From Marinobacter sp. CHS3-4 (GTDB taxonomy: Bacteria > Pseudomonadota > Gammaproteobacteria > Pseudomonadales > Oleiphilaceae): DNA of 64,000 nucleotides. The DNA lies in assembly GCF_030053415.1 (NCBI RefSeq), contig NZ_JASGBJ010000005.1:101938-165937 (forward strand), in the 5' to 3' direction. The notes under the pieces were generated by a model. It did no database searches. It had not been told where the DNA came from and saw only the letters and a list, made by a program, of their open reading frames with translations. Below, piece by piece: positions 40,235 through 50,071 of this stretch. The first letter of the stretch is position 1. Each line of letters starts with the position of its first letter. The position numbers and the translations under genes are program-made.

Positions 40235-40996
40235 GTGGGGCAGAAATTTGAAAACCGGGTAGCACTTGTGACTGGGGCAGCGGCAGGTATCGGCCGTTCG
40301 ACGGCTCTGGCGTTCGCAGAGCAGGGTGCCGCAGTGGTCGTTGCCGATATCGATACCAGCGGTACGGAGGCAGTGGCTGAAGAGATAAGGGCTGCAGGCG
40401 GCCGGGCGATTGCGGTTCGCTGTGACGTTACCCGTGACGATGAGGTAAAAGCCATGGTTGCGCTGGCTCTCAGCGAATACGGGCGGCTGGACTTTGCGTT
40501 TAACAACGCGGGTATCGAAATTGAGCACAGTAAGCTGGCAGATGGCGACGAATCCGAGTTCGACAAAATCATGGACGTGAATGTGAAAGGCGTCTGGCGC
40601 TGCATGAAGCACGAAATTCCCGCCATGCTGGATCAGGGCGAGGGCGCGATTGTAAACACCGCCTCTATAGCCGGCCTGGGCGCGGCACCCAAAATGAGCA
40701 TCTACAGCGCCAGCAAGCACGCAGTGATCGGCCTGACCAAATCGGCTGCTGTGGAATACGCCAAGAAAGGCATCCGCGTAAATGCCGTGTGCCCAGCGGT
40801 GATAGACACCGCCATGTTTCGGCGTGCCGCAGAGACAGATCCCCGCAAGGCGGAATATGCAGCGGCCATGCACCCGGTTGGGCGCCTTGGGAAGCCAGAA
40901 GAGATCGCCGGCGCCGTGCTTTACCTGTGTTCGCCTGAGGCAGGCTTTACGACCGGGGTTGCGTTGCCGCTGGATGGGGGCGCAACGTCCGTATAG
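40235..40996 (+). CDS. SDR family oxidoreductase
   Basis: A 253-residue short-chain dehydrogenase with the NAD(P) motif TGAAAGIGR, NNAGIEIEH, the catalytic Ser in NTASIAGLGA and YSASKHA with Tyr and Lys, and the C-terminal TTGVALPLDGGAT. ADIDTSGTE after strand 2 favours NAD over NADP. It starts at a GTG behind GAGGAG. Substrate unknown. Confidence 0.93.
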   Translation: MGQKFENRVALVTGAAAGIGRSTALAFAEQGAAVVVADIDTSGTEAVAEEIRAAGGRAIAVRCDVTRDDEVKAMVALALSEYGRLDFAFNNAGIEIEHSKLADGDESEFDKIMDVNVKGVWRCMKHEIPAMLDQGEGAIVNTASIAGLGAAPKMSIYSASKHAVIGLTKSAAVEYAKKGIRVNAVCPAVIDTAMFRRAAETDPRKAEYAAAMHPVGRLGKPEEIAGAVLYLCSPEAGFTTGVALPLDGGATSV

Positions 40997-41080
40997 GGCA
41001 ACATCCTTTGGACTGGGCTATAACTAGAGGGAGCGCCAGAGGGTTTTCGGTGCGTAGAACGCGACGACAGAGGAAGTCTG

Positions 41081-42133
41081 ATGGAAGCCTATTTCAACAG
41101 CCCGGTTATTCTGAGGCGCCCGCCCATCAAACGGGCCGCCTATTCGGACCGCACCGCCTGGATTATGGCGGAAATATGCCGCCTGGTGTACGAGCCACTT
41201 CCACCGGAAATGACTGTGGAACAGCTTGCCAACGACCTCCGCGCCTCGGTTGCCGAGGGTGATTCTGACAGCGATCTTTTGGCCCTGGTCAGGCGGGCCA
41301 TCGACGCTCAGACCGGCTATTCCGAAAAATTTACCGAATTACTGAAAGAAGCCGGTCTGACCCTGATTGATGCTTTCGCGGTCAACGGTACTGAAGGCGT
41401 GCTTATCAAACTGAACGAGACCGGTGCCTTTGAGGGCATGCTGGTGCTGGCATTCCGGGGAACGCAGCCCTCCATCATTGATGTGGCAACCGATCTGAAA
41501 GCGAATCTGGTTCAGGCGCCTGACGGTGGCCAGATTCACGCGGGGTTCCTGGGCGCCTTTGAGCAGGTCAAAACCAGAATCCAGGTCACATTGGACAAGC
41601 ATGCCGGGGTACCACTCTATCTCACCGGTCATTCTCTGGGCGGTGCACTGGCGATGGTTGCCACGCGCTACCTTGGCAGCGACAGTACCGGCGCCACCTA
41701 CACCTTTGGCTGCCCAAGAGTCGCAGATGACGCCTTCTACCGGGACATAAAAACCCCCGTATACCGTGTGGTCAACGGTGCGGATGCAGTGGCAAGAGTG
41801 CCGTTTGGTTATGGTTTTTCCATCTTTTTGTGCGCAATACGCCTGATACCGATCAATTTTACCTTTGAGATCAGTGAATGGTTGCGTCGTCAGTTCTTTG
41901 GTTATACGCATTATGGCAACCTGGTGTTTCTTGCACCGCCAAAAGTGGATCGCACAACCGGTAACGCCATTGAGGATCCCAGCGCTATCGTAAAGATTGG
42001 TCCGAATATTTTCTGGCGGGCGAAAACGGTCTTCAGGCGATGGGTGGCGACCAGGGGCAAGGCCGCAGCCTCGGATCATTCGATGAGCCAATATGCTTTA
42101 AAACTGCAGAAATACGCGGAACACAGAAATTGA
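41081..42133 (+). CDS. class 3 lipase family protein
   Basis: A 350-residue alpha/beta hydrolase of the class 3 (fungal-type) lipase family. The oxyanion segment is LAFRGTQPS, the nucleophile elbow is LTGHSLGGALA, and TYTFGCPRVAD contains the conserved GxPRVG-like stretch. The catalytic His is probably in the FGYTHYGN segment. No signal peptide is visible, so it is probably cytoplasmic or exported by another route. Confidence 0.9.
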   Translation: MEAYFNSPVILRRPPIKRAAYSDRTAWIMAEICRLVYEPLPPEMTVEQLANDLRASVAEGDSDSDLLALVRRAIDAQTGYSEKFTELLKEAGLTLIDAFAVNGTEGVLIKLNETGAFEGMLVLAFRGTQPSIIDVATDLKANLVQAPDGGQIHAGFLGAFEQVKTRIQVTLDKHAGVPLYLTGHSLGGALAMVATRYLGSDSTGATYTFGCPRVADDAFYRDIKTPVYRVVNGADAVARVPFGYGFSIFLCAIRLIPINFTFEISEWLRRQFFGYTHYGNLVFLAPPKVDRTTGNAIEDPSAIVKIGPNIFWRAKTVFRRWVATRGKAAASDHSMSQYALKLQKYAEHRN

Positions 42134-42190
42134 TGACACTTTGATGACAAGAAACAATCGGATATGACTGAAAAAGATACGCTTGGCAGC

Positions 42191-42196
42191 TATAAT
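42191..42196 (+). promoter_or_regulatory. candidate -10 element
   Basis: A perfect TATAAT about 30 bp before the substrate-binding protein gene. No good -35 lies 16-18 bp upstream (CTGAAA at best), so activation by a regulator would be expected. This is inferred from consensus only. Confidence 0.35.
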
Positions 42197-42225
42197 CTGT
42201 GTCATGATCAATTTTTCGGTCACAA

Positions 42226-43122
42226 TTGAAATCAGTCCGGGACTCAGCGATCGTGGTTTTTAAATGGAGTTTCATCAAGTGCCTCAGGGCCAGCCCGGTA
42301 GCTGTGTCGACGGCAATATTATCTCTTCTTTTTTCCTGTTACCCCTTGAGCGCCGAACCCGTCAGTGACGAACAGCTGCACCCCATTGAAGGTGTCCCTC
42401 TGAAATTACGCACCCTGGAGAACCCGCCTTTGGCGTACACCGACAAAGATGGCCAGATAGTCGGTGTGTTGGTGGAGGGCATACGCGAGGCCGTGCGTCG
42501 AACCGGCCACGAGGTGGAGTTTCGTATCTATCCGTGGAAAAGGGTATTGCGGGAAGTCTCCACAGGTAACGCAGATGCCGCATTTAACGCAGGAAAAAAT
42601 GCTGAGCGTCAGGCCTGGGGCCGATACCACGAGTCGGTACTGATAGACGAAACCTACGTATTCTTTGCCGCCGAGCCCATGGCGCTTTCTCCCGAGCTTG
42701 AAGAAGCGCCAGATCTGCGGGTCGGTATCCAGCTCGGTTACTATTATGGTGAGCGCTTCGACAAAATGCTGGAAAACCCGCCATTCCTGTCTATGGAAGT
42801 TTCACAGACGATTCCGCGAAATCTCAAGCTGCTGCGGGCCGGGCGTATTCATGTATTCATCGGGGATCTGTTGCCAACCATGCATTATATAAAAGACATG
42901 GGACTTGAAGACGAGATCAAAATCGTTCGCAACAAAAACACCGGACAACCCCTGGTCGTCTCGACATCGCCTACCTACGTTGCGTTCTCTCGCAAGCGAG
43001 TGGATCCAGCCTATGTAAAGACGTTCAACGATGCGTTGGTATCGATAAAGAGCGACGAAACCTTTGACCGCATTCTCCAAAAATACCAGTTAGACATTCC
43101 CGATCTGCCCAGTGGCCAATAA
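42226..43122 (+). CDS. periplasmic substrate-binding protein, SBP_bac_3 type
   Basis: A protein of 298 residues with a signal peptide (AVSTAILSLLFSCYPLSA) and a bilobed solute-binding fold (LRTLENPPLAYTDKDGQIVGVLVEGIREAV, GVQLGYYYGERFD). The start is uncertain: TTG at 42226, or GTG at 42253 which has GGGAC upstream. The next gene is a large 7TMR-DISM hybrid kinase about 180 bp on, so this may be a ligand carrier for a sensor rather than part of an ABC importer. That is inference. No ABC genes are nearby. Confidence 0.82.
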   Translation: MKSVRDSAIVVFKWSFIKCLRASPVAVSTAILSLLFSCYPLSAEPVSDEQLHPIEGVPLKLRTLENPPLAYTDKDGQIVGVLVEGIREAVRRTGHEVEFRIYPWKRVLREVSTGNADAAFNAGKNAERQAWGRYHESVLIDETYVFFAAEPMALSPELEEAPDLRVGIQLGYYYGERFDKMLENPPFLSMEVSQTIPRNLKLLRAGRIHVFIGDLLPTMHYIKDMGLEDEIKIVRNKNTGQPLVVSTSPTYVAFSRKRVDPAYVKTFNDALVSIKSDETFDRILQKYQLDIPDLPSGQ

Positions 43123-43301
43123 CCGCCCAGTTTAGCCAGACGCAGCAAGCTCTACCGACTTACAAATAGACGCAATTTGAATCTTTTTGGTGCTCGTTCC
43201 GTTCATTCCTTTGTCTATACTCGGTCTTAATTGCTCAGGATAAACCGAACCCTGTAGCCCGTTGCCCCGAAGCGACATAAGCGACCATAGACAGGTTGGA
43301 C

Positions 43302-46300
43302 GTGACCCCGCTACTGCATCGAATCCATCATCCCCGTCGTTTCCGCCGCCTAATGATCATGCTCGCGGCGATGCTGATGATGCTGGTGGCAACCTCCGGC
43401 CATGCCGATCCCACAATCCGGCTTACCAGCCACACCGACAAAGTACTGCTAAGCGCAGACGCCCGTTTTCTGGAAGACCCCGGCGGCCAATATCAAATCG
43501 AAGACATCATCAACGGACGTTGGGACGATCGGTTCTTTACCAGCAATAAAGAGCGCGCGAGCTTTGGGTTCAAGGGGGATATCTATTGGCAGCACGCGCG
43601 GCTGGTCTACAGCGCCCGGGGTGGTGAAAAGGTACGCGAATGGATGGTGCAGGCAGACTATCCGCCCCTTGACCAGATAGACGTTTACATTCGACGGGCC
43701 GCTGGAGACCTCAAAAAGCTTGAGCTTGGTGATCACCGCCCGTTTGAAAACAACGTCGCTGCAAGCCCATTTGCCACCTTTTCCATCAAGACCGTTTCTG
43801 ACCAGCCAGTTGACCTCTACATTCGGGTAAAGACCGACAGCTCCCGGCAGTTGGGTTTTGTGCTGTATTCCAGCATCGGTTTCAGCGAAGCGATGCAGTT
43901 CCAGGGGCTCCTGTCGGGTGTGTTCTACGGGATCATGTTAATCATGGTCTTCTATAACCTGTTCATATTTATTTCGATCCGGGACAGGGCTTATCTTTAC
44001 TACGTCCTCGGTATCCTGTCCTTCCTCGCGGCCCAGGCGGCTCTGGACGGGTTACCCTGGCGCTATCAGCTGTACGAAGACCCGGTATGGTATGACCGCG
44101 ACCTGCCAATCATGATGAACGTGACCTGGATATGGCTCATGCAGTTCTCCCGCCACTTCCTGCAAACACGAATCACTGCGCCGTTTCTGGACAAGGTCAT
44201 GCGATTCATGGCCATTGCCGCCTTCTGGGCCGCAGGGCTCAGCTTCCTCGTGGATTACACCATCTCTATCGGCGTGGCTATTCGGGCCACCATCCTTTAC
44301 GCCTTTGCGCTGGGATTGATCGGTATTTTCATGTGGCGTGCCGGCAATCGTCTTGCCCGTTACTACACCATGGCCTGGCTGCTCTATATGTCTGGCGTGC
44401 TGCTTTACATCAGCTATGCATTCGGTGCGACCAGCCACAACTTTATAGTGGAAAACGGCATCCGCCTCGGCGCTTTCAGCAACGTATTGCTGCTGAGCCT
44501 GGCCTTGGCCGACCGTATTAACATGCAGAAGCGTGAGACAGAAAAGGCCAGACGACGGGCGTTACTTGCCAAGCAGGAAGCCCAGAATGCCAGTGAACAG
44601 GCCCAGGAACACTTGCGCCGGTTCCGGCAACTGTACGACAACGCCGCCGAAGGCATCTTCCAGTGTTCCTTGGATGGGCGGTTCCTCAGCGCGAACCCCT
44701 CGCTGGCTCAAACCTTTGGCTACGACTCGCCTTCGGAGCTGGTCGAAAGCGTCGAAAATATAGCCACCGACTGCTACGCCAACCCTGAAGATCGCTTCCT
44801 GTTCGAAAGAGAACTCATGGAGAGGCGCCGCGTGGTGGAATGGGAAGCGCTTTTCCTGCGTAAGGATGGCTCCAAGTTCTGGGGCACCAGTTCCGCCTAT
44901 CTGGCCTATGATGCAGAAGGTCGGCCAGCGTACCTGGAAGGTTCACTGATCGACATCACCGAGCGCAAAGAAAAGGAGAAGGCACAGCGCGAGCGAGAGG
45001 CGGCACAGGCTTCGGCCCAGGCAAAGAGCGATTTCCTGGCCAATATGTCCCATGAAATCCGGACCCCTATGAATGCCATCATCGGGTTTGCCGAATTGGT
45101 GCAGCGCACGGATCTTGGCAGCAAACAACGGGGCTATGTGGAAAAAATCGAACATGCCTCGCGAACCCTGCTCGGGATCATCAACGACATACTCGACTTC
45201 TCTAAAATCGAGGCCGGCAAGCTGGACCTGGAACGCACCGAGTTCAACCTTCACGACGTTGTGAATGACCTGATGGACATGCTGGCCCACAAGACCGCCG
45301 AGAAGAACCTGGAGCTGTCTGTGCGTCTGGCTAAGGGCACCCCGACGGCGCTGGTAGGTGACCCGCTGCGCCTGGGGCAGATTCTGGTCAACCTGACCAA
45401 CAACGCCATCAAGTTCACCGAAGAAGGTGAGATTCAGCTGCGGATTTCCCAACAGCAGACTCTGGATGGCCGGGGCTGCCTGCATTTCAGCGTGATTGAT
45501 ACGGGCATCGGCATCAGCGCGGAACAGCTGGACAACCTCTTTACCCCGTTTACCCAGGCCGACGGCTCCACCACGCGCAAATTCGGTGGCACAGGACTGG
45601 GGCTCTCGATCAGCAAACAACTGGTAGAACTGATGGACGGTGAAATCTGGGGAGAAAGCAGGGAAGGACACGGCAGTATTTTCCAGTTTACCGCCTGGTT
45701 CGATCTTCAGGCGGATTTTGAAGACAAGAACATCTACGCCAGCAAAGAACTCAAAGACCTTAGGGTATTGCTGCTGGACGATCGCGATGCGGGTCAGGAA
45801 GCACTGATGGAGATTCTGACCAGCTTCGAGTGCCAGCCGACGTTGATGCAGCCGGACTACCGTCTGTTAGAGCGCCTGCGCAGCGACGCCGATGCGGCAA
45901 AATATGATCTGGTCATGATCGACCGGCACCTGGCCGCGATGCGCACCATCGATGCGGCGCTGATCGTTCGTCAGGTAGAGGCACTGGCCGAGGTGCCACT
46001 GGTGGTGATGACGTTGCCCAACGAAGATCACCTGATGGATGAGGCCACCTCCTGCGGTTTCTATCCGCTGGTTAAGCCAGTGACCCCGTCGGTGATCCTG
46101 GACAGCATTCAGGAGATCTTTGGCTATACCGGCCCCCGATCGTCGCGCCGGTTCAGCGTAGACGAACAGCCTGATATCCATCAAATCCTGAACGGCCGCG
46201 AGGTCCTGCTGGTCGAAGACACGGCATTCAACCAGGAGATTGCGCGGGAGTTCCTGCGGCAAGTGGATGTCAACGTAACCGTGGCAGAGAACGGCGCAGA

Positions 46301-47000
46301 GGCCGTGAATTTCCTCGAAAAGCAATCTTTCGATGCGGTGTTGATGGATTGCCAGATGCCCGTCATGGACGGATTCGAAGCCACGCGCCGTATTCGCCAG
46401 CAACTGAGGTTGTCTGATTTGCCGATCATCGCCATGACCGCCAACGCTATGAAAGGCGATCGTGAAAAATGCATCAATGCCGGTATGAATGATTATCTCA
46501 GTAAACCGGTAGGGCAGGATTCGTTGTACAGAATGCTGGCGGACTGGATAGCCGGCAGAGCCAACACCTTAATTCACGTTGGCGAACCAGAGCCGGAGGC
46601 AGAGAAATCGCATCCGGAAGAAGGTACCTTACTGGCAGAACGGCCCACCAAAGAAACCGGTTTCGACCGGGAGAAAGCACTGGCTCAGGTCAGCGGCAAT
46701 GAAAAACTTCTGGATGATCTGATCGAACACTATCGCAAGGACCAGGCCAGCGTCATTGACGATATTCTGGATGCCCTGGATGACGACAATCGGGAAGAGG
46801 CGCACCGACTGGCTCATACCTTGAAAGGCGTTTCTGCAACGCTGGGCGCTGAGGTGCTGAGTGAACGAGCAGAGGCTGTCGAAGAGGCGCTGGCCAGCGG
46901 CGCCATCATGACCCAGGTAGAGCGACTGATGTGCCATCTCGACGTCGCCCACCAGCAGCTAATGTCCACCTTTGAATCGATACATGAGGAGAGCTTATGA
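43302..47000 (+). CDS. 7TMR-DISM hybrid sensor histidine kinase
   Basis: A complex phosphorelay kinase of about 1,232 residues. Layout: signal-like N-terminus (LMIMLAAMLMMLVATSGHA), periplasmic 7TMR-DISMED2 sensor (about 35-180), a 7TMR-DISM membrane bundle (about 195-390), a coiled linker, PAS (about 437-560), HisKA with His584 in NMSHEIRTPMNA, an HATPase with DTGIGI and GGTGLGLSI, a first REC-like domain with Asp874, a full REC with Asp1016 in LMDCQMPVMDG, and an Hpt domain with His1172 in AHTLKG. The GTG start at 43302 follows AGG; TTG 43296 is an alternative. Everything needed for a His-Asp-His relay is in one chain, but no output regulator is adjacent. The ligand is unknown. Confidence 0.92.
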   Translation: MTPLLHRIHHPRRFRRLMIMLAAMLMMLVATSGHADPTIRLTSHTDKVLLSADARFLEDPGGQYQIEDIINGRWDDRFFTSNKERASFGFKGDIYWQHARLVYSARGGEKVREWMVQADYPPLDQIDVYIRRAAGDLKKLELGDHRPFENNVAASPFATFSIKTVSDQPVDLYIRVKTDSSRQLGFVLYSSIGFSEAMQFQGLLSGVFYGIMLIMVFYNLFIFISIRDRAYLYYVLGILSFLAAQAALDGLPWRYQLYEDPVWYDRDLPIMMNVTWIWLMQFSRHFLQTRITAPFLDKVMRFMAIAAFWAAGLSFLVDYTISIGVAIRATILYAFALGLIGIFMWRAGNRLARYYTMAWLLYMSGVLLYISYAFGATSHNFIVENGIRLGAFSNVLLLSLALADRINMQKRETEKARRRALLAKQEAQNASEQAQEHLRRFRQLYDNAAEGIFQCSLDGRFLSANPSLAQTFGYDSPSELVESVENIATDCYANPEDRFLFERELMERRRVVEWEALFLRKDGSKFWGTSSAYLAYDAEGRPAYLEGSLIDITERKEKEKAQREREAAQASAQAKSDFLANMSHEIRTPMNAIIGFAELVQRTDLGSKQRGYVEKIEHASRTLLGIINDILDFSKIEAGKLDLERTEFNLHDVVNDLMDMLAHKTAEKNLELSVRLAKGTPTALVGDPLRLGQILVNLTNNAIKFTEEGEIQLRISQQQTLDGRGCLHFSVIDTGIGISAEQLDNLFTPFTQADGSTTRKFGGTGLGLSISKQLVELMDGEIWGESREGHGSIFQFTAWFDLQADFEDKNIYASKELKDLRVLLLDDRDAGQEALMEILTSFECQPTLMQPDYRLLERLRSDADAAKYDLVMIDRHLAAMRTIDAALIVRQVEALAEVPLVVMTLPNEDHLMDEATSCGFYPLVKPVTPSVILDSIQEIFGYTGPRSSRRFSVDEQPDIHQILNGREVLLVEDTAFNQEIAREFLRQVDVNVTVAENGAEAVNFLEKQSFDAVLMDCQMPVMDGFEATRRIRQQLRLSDLPIIAMTANAMKGDREKCINAGMNDYLSKPVGQDSLYRMLADWIAGRANTLIHVGEPEPEAEKSHPEEGTLLAERPTKETGFDREKALAQVSGNEKLLDDLIEHYRKDQASVIDDILDALDDDNREEAHRLAHTLKGVSATLGAEVLSERAEAVEEALASGAIMTQVERLMCHLDVAHQQLMSTFESIHEESL

Positions 47001-47548
47001 CCATGTCCACCAGACAGTCGGACCAGGTAGGGCCCGCAGGTAGCGGTCAGAACAGCATGGGCGCTGATGCCGAAACCCAGAGCCTGAAGTTGCTCTACGG
47101 CAGCTACGCTGACGTGCTGTTTGTGTTGCTTCCGTTTGCGGTGGTGGCGCTGTTTAAAGTCTGGGATCAGGGGTTCGAGTCAGTGCTGCTGGGTTATGAT
47201 CTGTCCATGGCTGCCGGCGTTCTGGGTGGTCTGGCCGTGGTGAAATTCATCATGGGCATGATGATCGACACCAACATGTTAAAGCACAAAGAACGGATTC
47301 TTTTCCTGATCGCCGGTACCGTGTTTCTGATCATGGTGCCGGGCATTCTGTTCAGTGTATTGATCATGTTGGCAGACCCGGTGCCAAAATGGGTCATGTT
47401 CGTGCAACCATTGTTATTAGTTCTTGGGATCAGTGCGTATTCTGGTGCTGTTGGCTCTACCAACGCCGTGCATAGGCAATTTCAGGGCGACACCAATGAA
47501 GACAGGGATTCAATGGCTGGGGTTCACGAGCCGACGTCTGATTCGTAG
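46997..47548 (+). CDS. hypothetical membrane protein after the hybrid kinase
   Basis: A 183-residue protein with a polar 40-residue N-terminus and four membrane segments (about 38-56, 68-86, 96-118 and 126-145), then a short acidic tail. It overlaps the kinase stop by 4 bp (ATGA), so it is co-translated and may work with that kinase. I recognise no family. Its 3' end overlaps the convergent DUF1330 gene by 25 bp. Confidence 0.78.
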   Translation: MTMSTRQSDQVGPAGSGQNSMGADAETQSLKLLYGSYADVLFVLLPFAVVALFKVWDQGFESVLLGYDLSMAAGVLGGLAVVKFIMGMMIDTNMLKHKERILFLIAGTVFLIMVPGILFSVLIMLADPVPKWVMFVQPLLLVLGISAYSGAVGSTNAVHRQFQGDTNEDRDSMAGVHEPTSDS

Positions 47549-47820
47549 CTGATCAGGTCCACATCCGCCGCTTCCTGCCGTAATGGCACCAGCGCCTGAT
47601 AGGCGGCGGACTCGTGCCAGCCATGAACCGACTGCAAGTCCGGGAAGCGCAGCACCACGATGTCCGTATGATTGTGGTGACCACTCAGAACCCTGGCATT
47701 CTGGCCTCTCATGAGCACCTCTGCATTCCAGGGTACCAGCGTTGCTGGTAGCAAACCTCGGTATTCGGCCCACTTGGTGGGATCTTTGATGGTGATCTGG
47801 CCAACGGCGTAAGCGGTCAT
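47524..47820 (-). CDS. DUF1330 family protein
   Basis: A 98-residue dimeric alpha/beta barrel-type protein (MTAYAVGQITIKDPTKWAEYRG, VVLRFPDLQSVHGWHESAAYQALVPLR) matching DUF1330, a ferredoxin-like fold of unknown function. It is followed by the CaiB-type gene about 55 bp upstream on the same strand. Confidence 0.88.
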   Translation of the reverse strand: MTAYAVGQITIKDPTKWAEYRGLLPATLVPWNAEVLMRGQNARVLSGHHNHTDIVVLRFPDLQSVHGWHESAAYQALVPLRQEAADVDLISYESDVGS

Positions 47821-47876
47821 TTCAGGTCTCCCCGGTTCTTGTTTTCAGAGTGACACTCGCACAGGTGGCGCTAGCT

Positions 47877-49070
47877 TTATTTGGGCGCGCCGGCAACGCC
47901 TGACGCAAGCATCTTCTGAATGTCTTCCTCAGAGTAGTCGCATTCCGCCAACAAGGCGCAGGTGTCGACGCCAAGTACGGGAGCACCACGCCACTTTTGC
48001 TCCTGCACCGATGAAAACCGGGCCGGGGACCGGGTCTGGCGAAGCAGGCCCGCTTGCGGGTGCTCCTGGGTTTGCAGAAGATCGTTTGCCTCGACCTGCG
48101 GATGGTTCAGCATCTGGGTGCGGGTAAGCACCGGGGCGCAGGGAACCTGTTCTTCCTCCAGCCGGGCGAGCCAGTGCTCAGCGGATTCGGTCCTGATGAC
48201 GGATTGAATCAGCTCCAGCCGGGCATCAATGTTTTGCTGTCGCAGCTCGGCCGTTTTAAAGCGCGGGTCGTCGGCCCAGTCAGGGCGGTTAACTGCCCGT
48301 ATCAGGGCGTGCCACTCGCGATCATTCTGCACGGCAATGGTGATGTAACCGGTGGTGGTCTCGTAAATCAGGTCCTGAAAGCTGGCGGCTTCCTGTTGCG
48401 GCAGTTCGGCGTTCACGAACGTCTGGCTGCCCATGTCGGAACTCCACAGGAACGCGATGATGGCGTCCAGCATGGACAAACGAACGTGCTGGGCTTCACC
48501 GGTGCGTTCCCGAGCAAACAGGGCAGCGGTAATGGCCTGAGCGGCCGTCACGCCGGTGAGCTTGTCCGGCAGGATGGTTCTGACCAGTTGGGGGCGGCGT
48601 TGATCGGACCCTGCCTGCACCGTGGCAAGGCCAGACAGGCCCTGAATCAATGGATCGTACACCGGGCGTTGGGAGTAGGGGCCGGTGTCACCAAAACCGC
48701 TGATCGACACCATGATCAGCTTCGGCGCGACCTTGCGAAGCTCGTCTTCGCCGAGCCCCATTCGTTCAATCACCCCGGGCCGAAAGTTCTGAACGAACAC
48801 GTCTGCGGTCGCCACCAGCTTGAACAGTGCGTCACGCCCCTCCGGCTCTTTCAGGTTCAGGGCAATCGATTTTTTGTTGCGGTTGTTATTGAGATACAGC
48901 GCAGACATATCCCCCTGCCGGTTGGCGGCAGAGCGGGTGAAATCCCCGCTGGCCGGGTTCTCCACCTTGATGACTTCTGCGCCCTGATCGGCCAGCATCA
49001 TGGTTGCCAGCGGGCCGGATATCATGGCGGTCAGGTCGATTATGCGAATACCGTCGAGCGGCCCAGTCAT
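47877..49070 (-). CDS. CoA-transferase family III (CaiB/BaiF)
   Basis: A 397-residue family III CoA-transferase, which moves CoA between carboxylic acids. The N-terminal LDGIRIIDLTAMISGPLATMMLADQGAEVIKVENP and GDMSALYLNNNRNKKSIALNL are characteristic, as is ADVFVQNFRPGVIERMGLG, the region of the catalytic acid. The start overlaps the stop of the DUF1499 lipoprotein gene by 4 bp, so the two are co-transcribed. Substrate not deducible. Confidence 0.92.
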   Translation of the reverse strand: MTGPLDGIRIIDLTAMISGPLATMMLADQGAEVIKVENPASGDFTRSAANRQGDMSALYLNNNRNKKSIALNLKEPEGRDALFKLVATADVFVQNFRPGVIERMGLGEDELRKVAPKLIMVSISGFGDTGPYSQRPVYDPLIQGLSGLATVQAGSDQRRPQLVRTILPDKLTGVTAAQAITAALFARERTGEAQHVRLSMLDAIIAFLWSSDMGSQTFVNAELPQQEAASFQDLIYETTTGYITIAVQNDREWHALIRAVNRPDWADDPRFKTAELRQQNIDARLELIQSVIRTESAEHWLARLEEEQVPCAPVLTRTQMLNHPQVEANDLLQTQEHPQAGLLRQTRSPARFSSVQEQKWRGAPVLGVDTCALLAECDYSEEDIQKMLASGVAGAPK

Positions 49071-49528
49071 TCAGCGTCTCCTGATACAGCGATGCCTTTG
49101 TCGATCAGATGTTGGCGGAAAATTTCTATACGGCGCCTGTTTACCCCCAGATCGTACAACCCGATCAGAGACTGGGACCGCACATCCAGGCTCTGCTGGT
49201 CTTCCCGCACCAGCACCTCGAAAAAGTCGGGAAAGTGAAATACGACGGTATAGAAAGTCACGTCCAGATAGCCAAAGCGGGCTTCGTTGAGGGACGCGCC
49301 GGGCATATCGGTGACCGTGGTTTTGATGGTTTCCCAGTTGGATTCATCCAGCGGTTCTGCCAGTTGGACCGGGTCGACCTGATAGAGAAACACCGACGAC
49401 GTGCTGGACGCACAGTTCAGCAGGGGCGTGCAGCCATCCAGAGTGAAATCGGTGCCAGAATCGGGAACGTTAAAGGTGGACGCACAGCCCGTGAAAAGCA
49501 GGCTGAGGAGAAGTAGTGTAAATCTCAT
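49067..49528 (-). CDS. DUF1499 family lipoprotein
   Basis: A 153-residue protein from the ATG at 49528. A signal with lipobox LLFTGC, then a DUF1499-like core (LDGCTPLLNCASS, WETIKTTVTDMPGASLNEARFGYLDVTFYT and the end DLGVNRRRIEIFRQHL). DUF1499 has no assigned function. The frame is open to 49597 but without the signal peptide start. Confidence 0.85.
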   Translation of the reverse strand: MRFTLLLLSLLFTGCASTFNVPDSGTDFTLDGCTPLLNCASSTSSVFLYQVDPVQLAEPLDESNWETIKTTVTDMPGASLNEARFGYLDVTFYTVVFHFPDFFEVLVREDQQSLDVRSQSLIGLYDLGVNRRRIEIFRQHLIDKGIAVSGDAE

Positions 49529-49626
49529 ATTGGGTTTCCGGCCGATGTCTGGAAGACTGATTTCAGTAAAAGGTATCATTCGAGAGCGGGTGCACAAAGG
49601 CTGTCGCTCAATAAAGGGGAATCACC

Positions 49627-49953
49627 ATGTCGTACATCAGCCACTATACGCCGGAAACCCTCAGCCGCGAGGAAGTCGACCAGACCCAGGGCCCGATGGT
49701 GCTTGAATTTGGCGCCAACTGGTGTGCCTTCTGCCAGGGCGCTCAGCCAGACATCAAAGCCGCAATTGATAACCACCCTGACGTCCAGCACATGAAAGTT
49801 GAAGACGGCAAAGGCCGTAGGCTAGGCCGAACCTTCGGTGTGAAGCTGTGGCCGGCGCTGATTCTACTGAAGGATGGCCACGAAGTAGGGCGGGTGGTCC
49901 GCCCCGGCAGCCGCAGCGAGATTGAAGAGGTTTTAAGCCAGATTGAGCTATAA
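49627..49953 (+). CDS. thioredoxin-like protein
   Basis: A 108-residue thioredoxin fold with the redox motif W32-C-A-F-C36 (GANWCAFCQGAQ) and the later cis-Pro segment VKLWPALILLKDGHEVGR. The CAFC motif is not the usual CGPC, suggesting a different redox potential. It is alone, divergent from the DUF1499 gene. Cytoplasmic, no signal. Confidence 0.9.
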   Translation: MSYISHYTPETLSREEVDQTQGPMVLEFGANWCAFCQGAQPDIKAAIDNHPDVQHMKVEDGKGRRLGRTFGVKLWPALILLKDGHEVGRVVRPGSRSEIEEVLSQIEL

Positions 49954-50071
49954 TCAACATTAGTCCTTGCTAGCCGTAAGCGGATGCCTCATCCCCAACA
50001 AGGCACAGGGGCGGAGCAGGCAGTCCCGACCTCAAACACCCTACGCAAACCAGGTGTGAAGGAGGGACATC

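Noticed and set aside
48054..49238. Long rightward frame opposite the CoA-transferase
   Set aside because: Shadow of a GC-rich gene with clear family motifs on the other strand; no ribosome site or recognisable protein.
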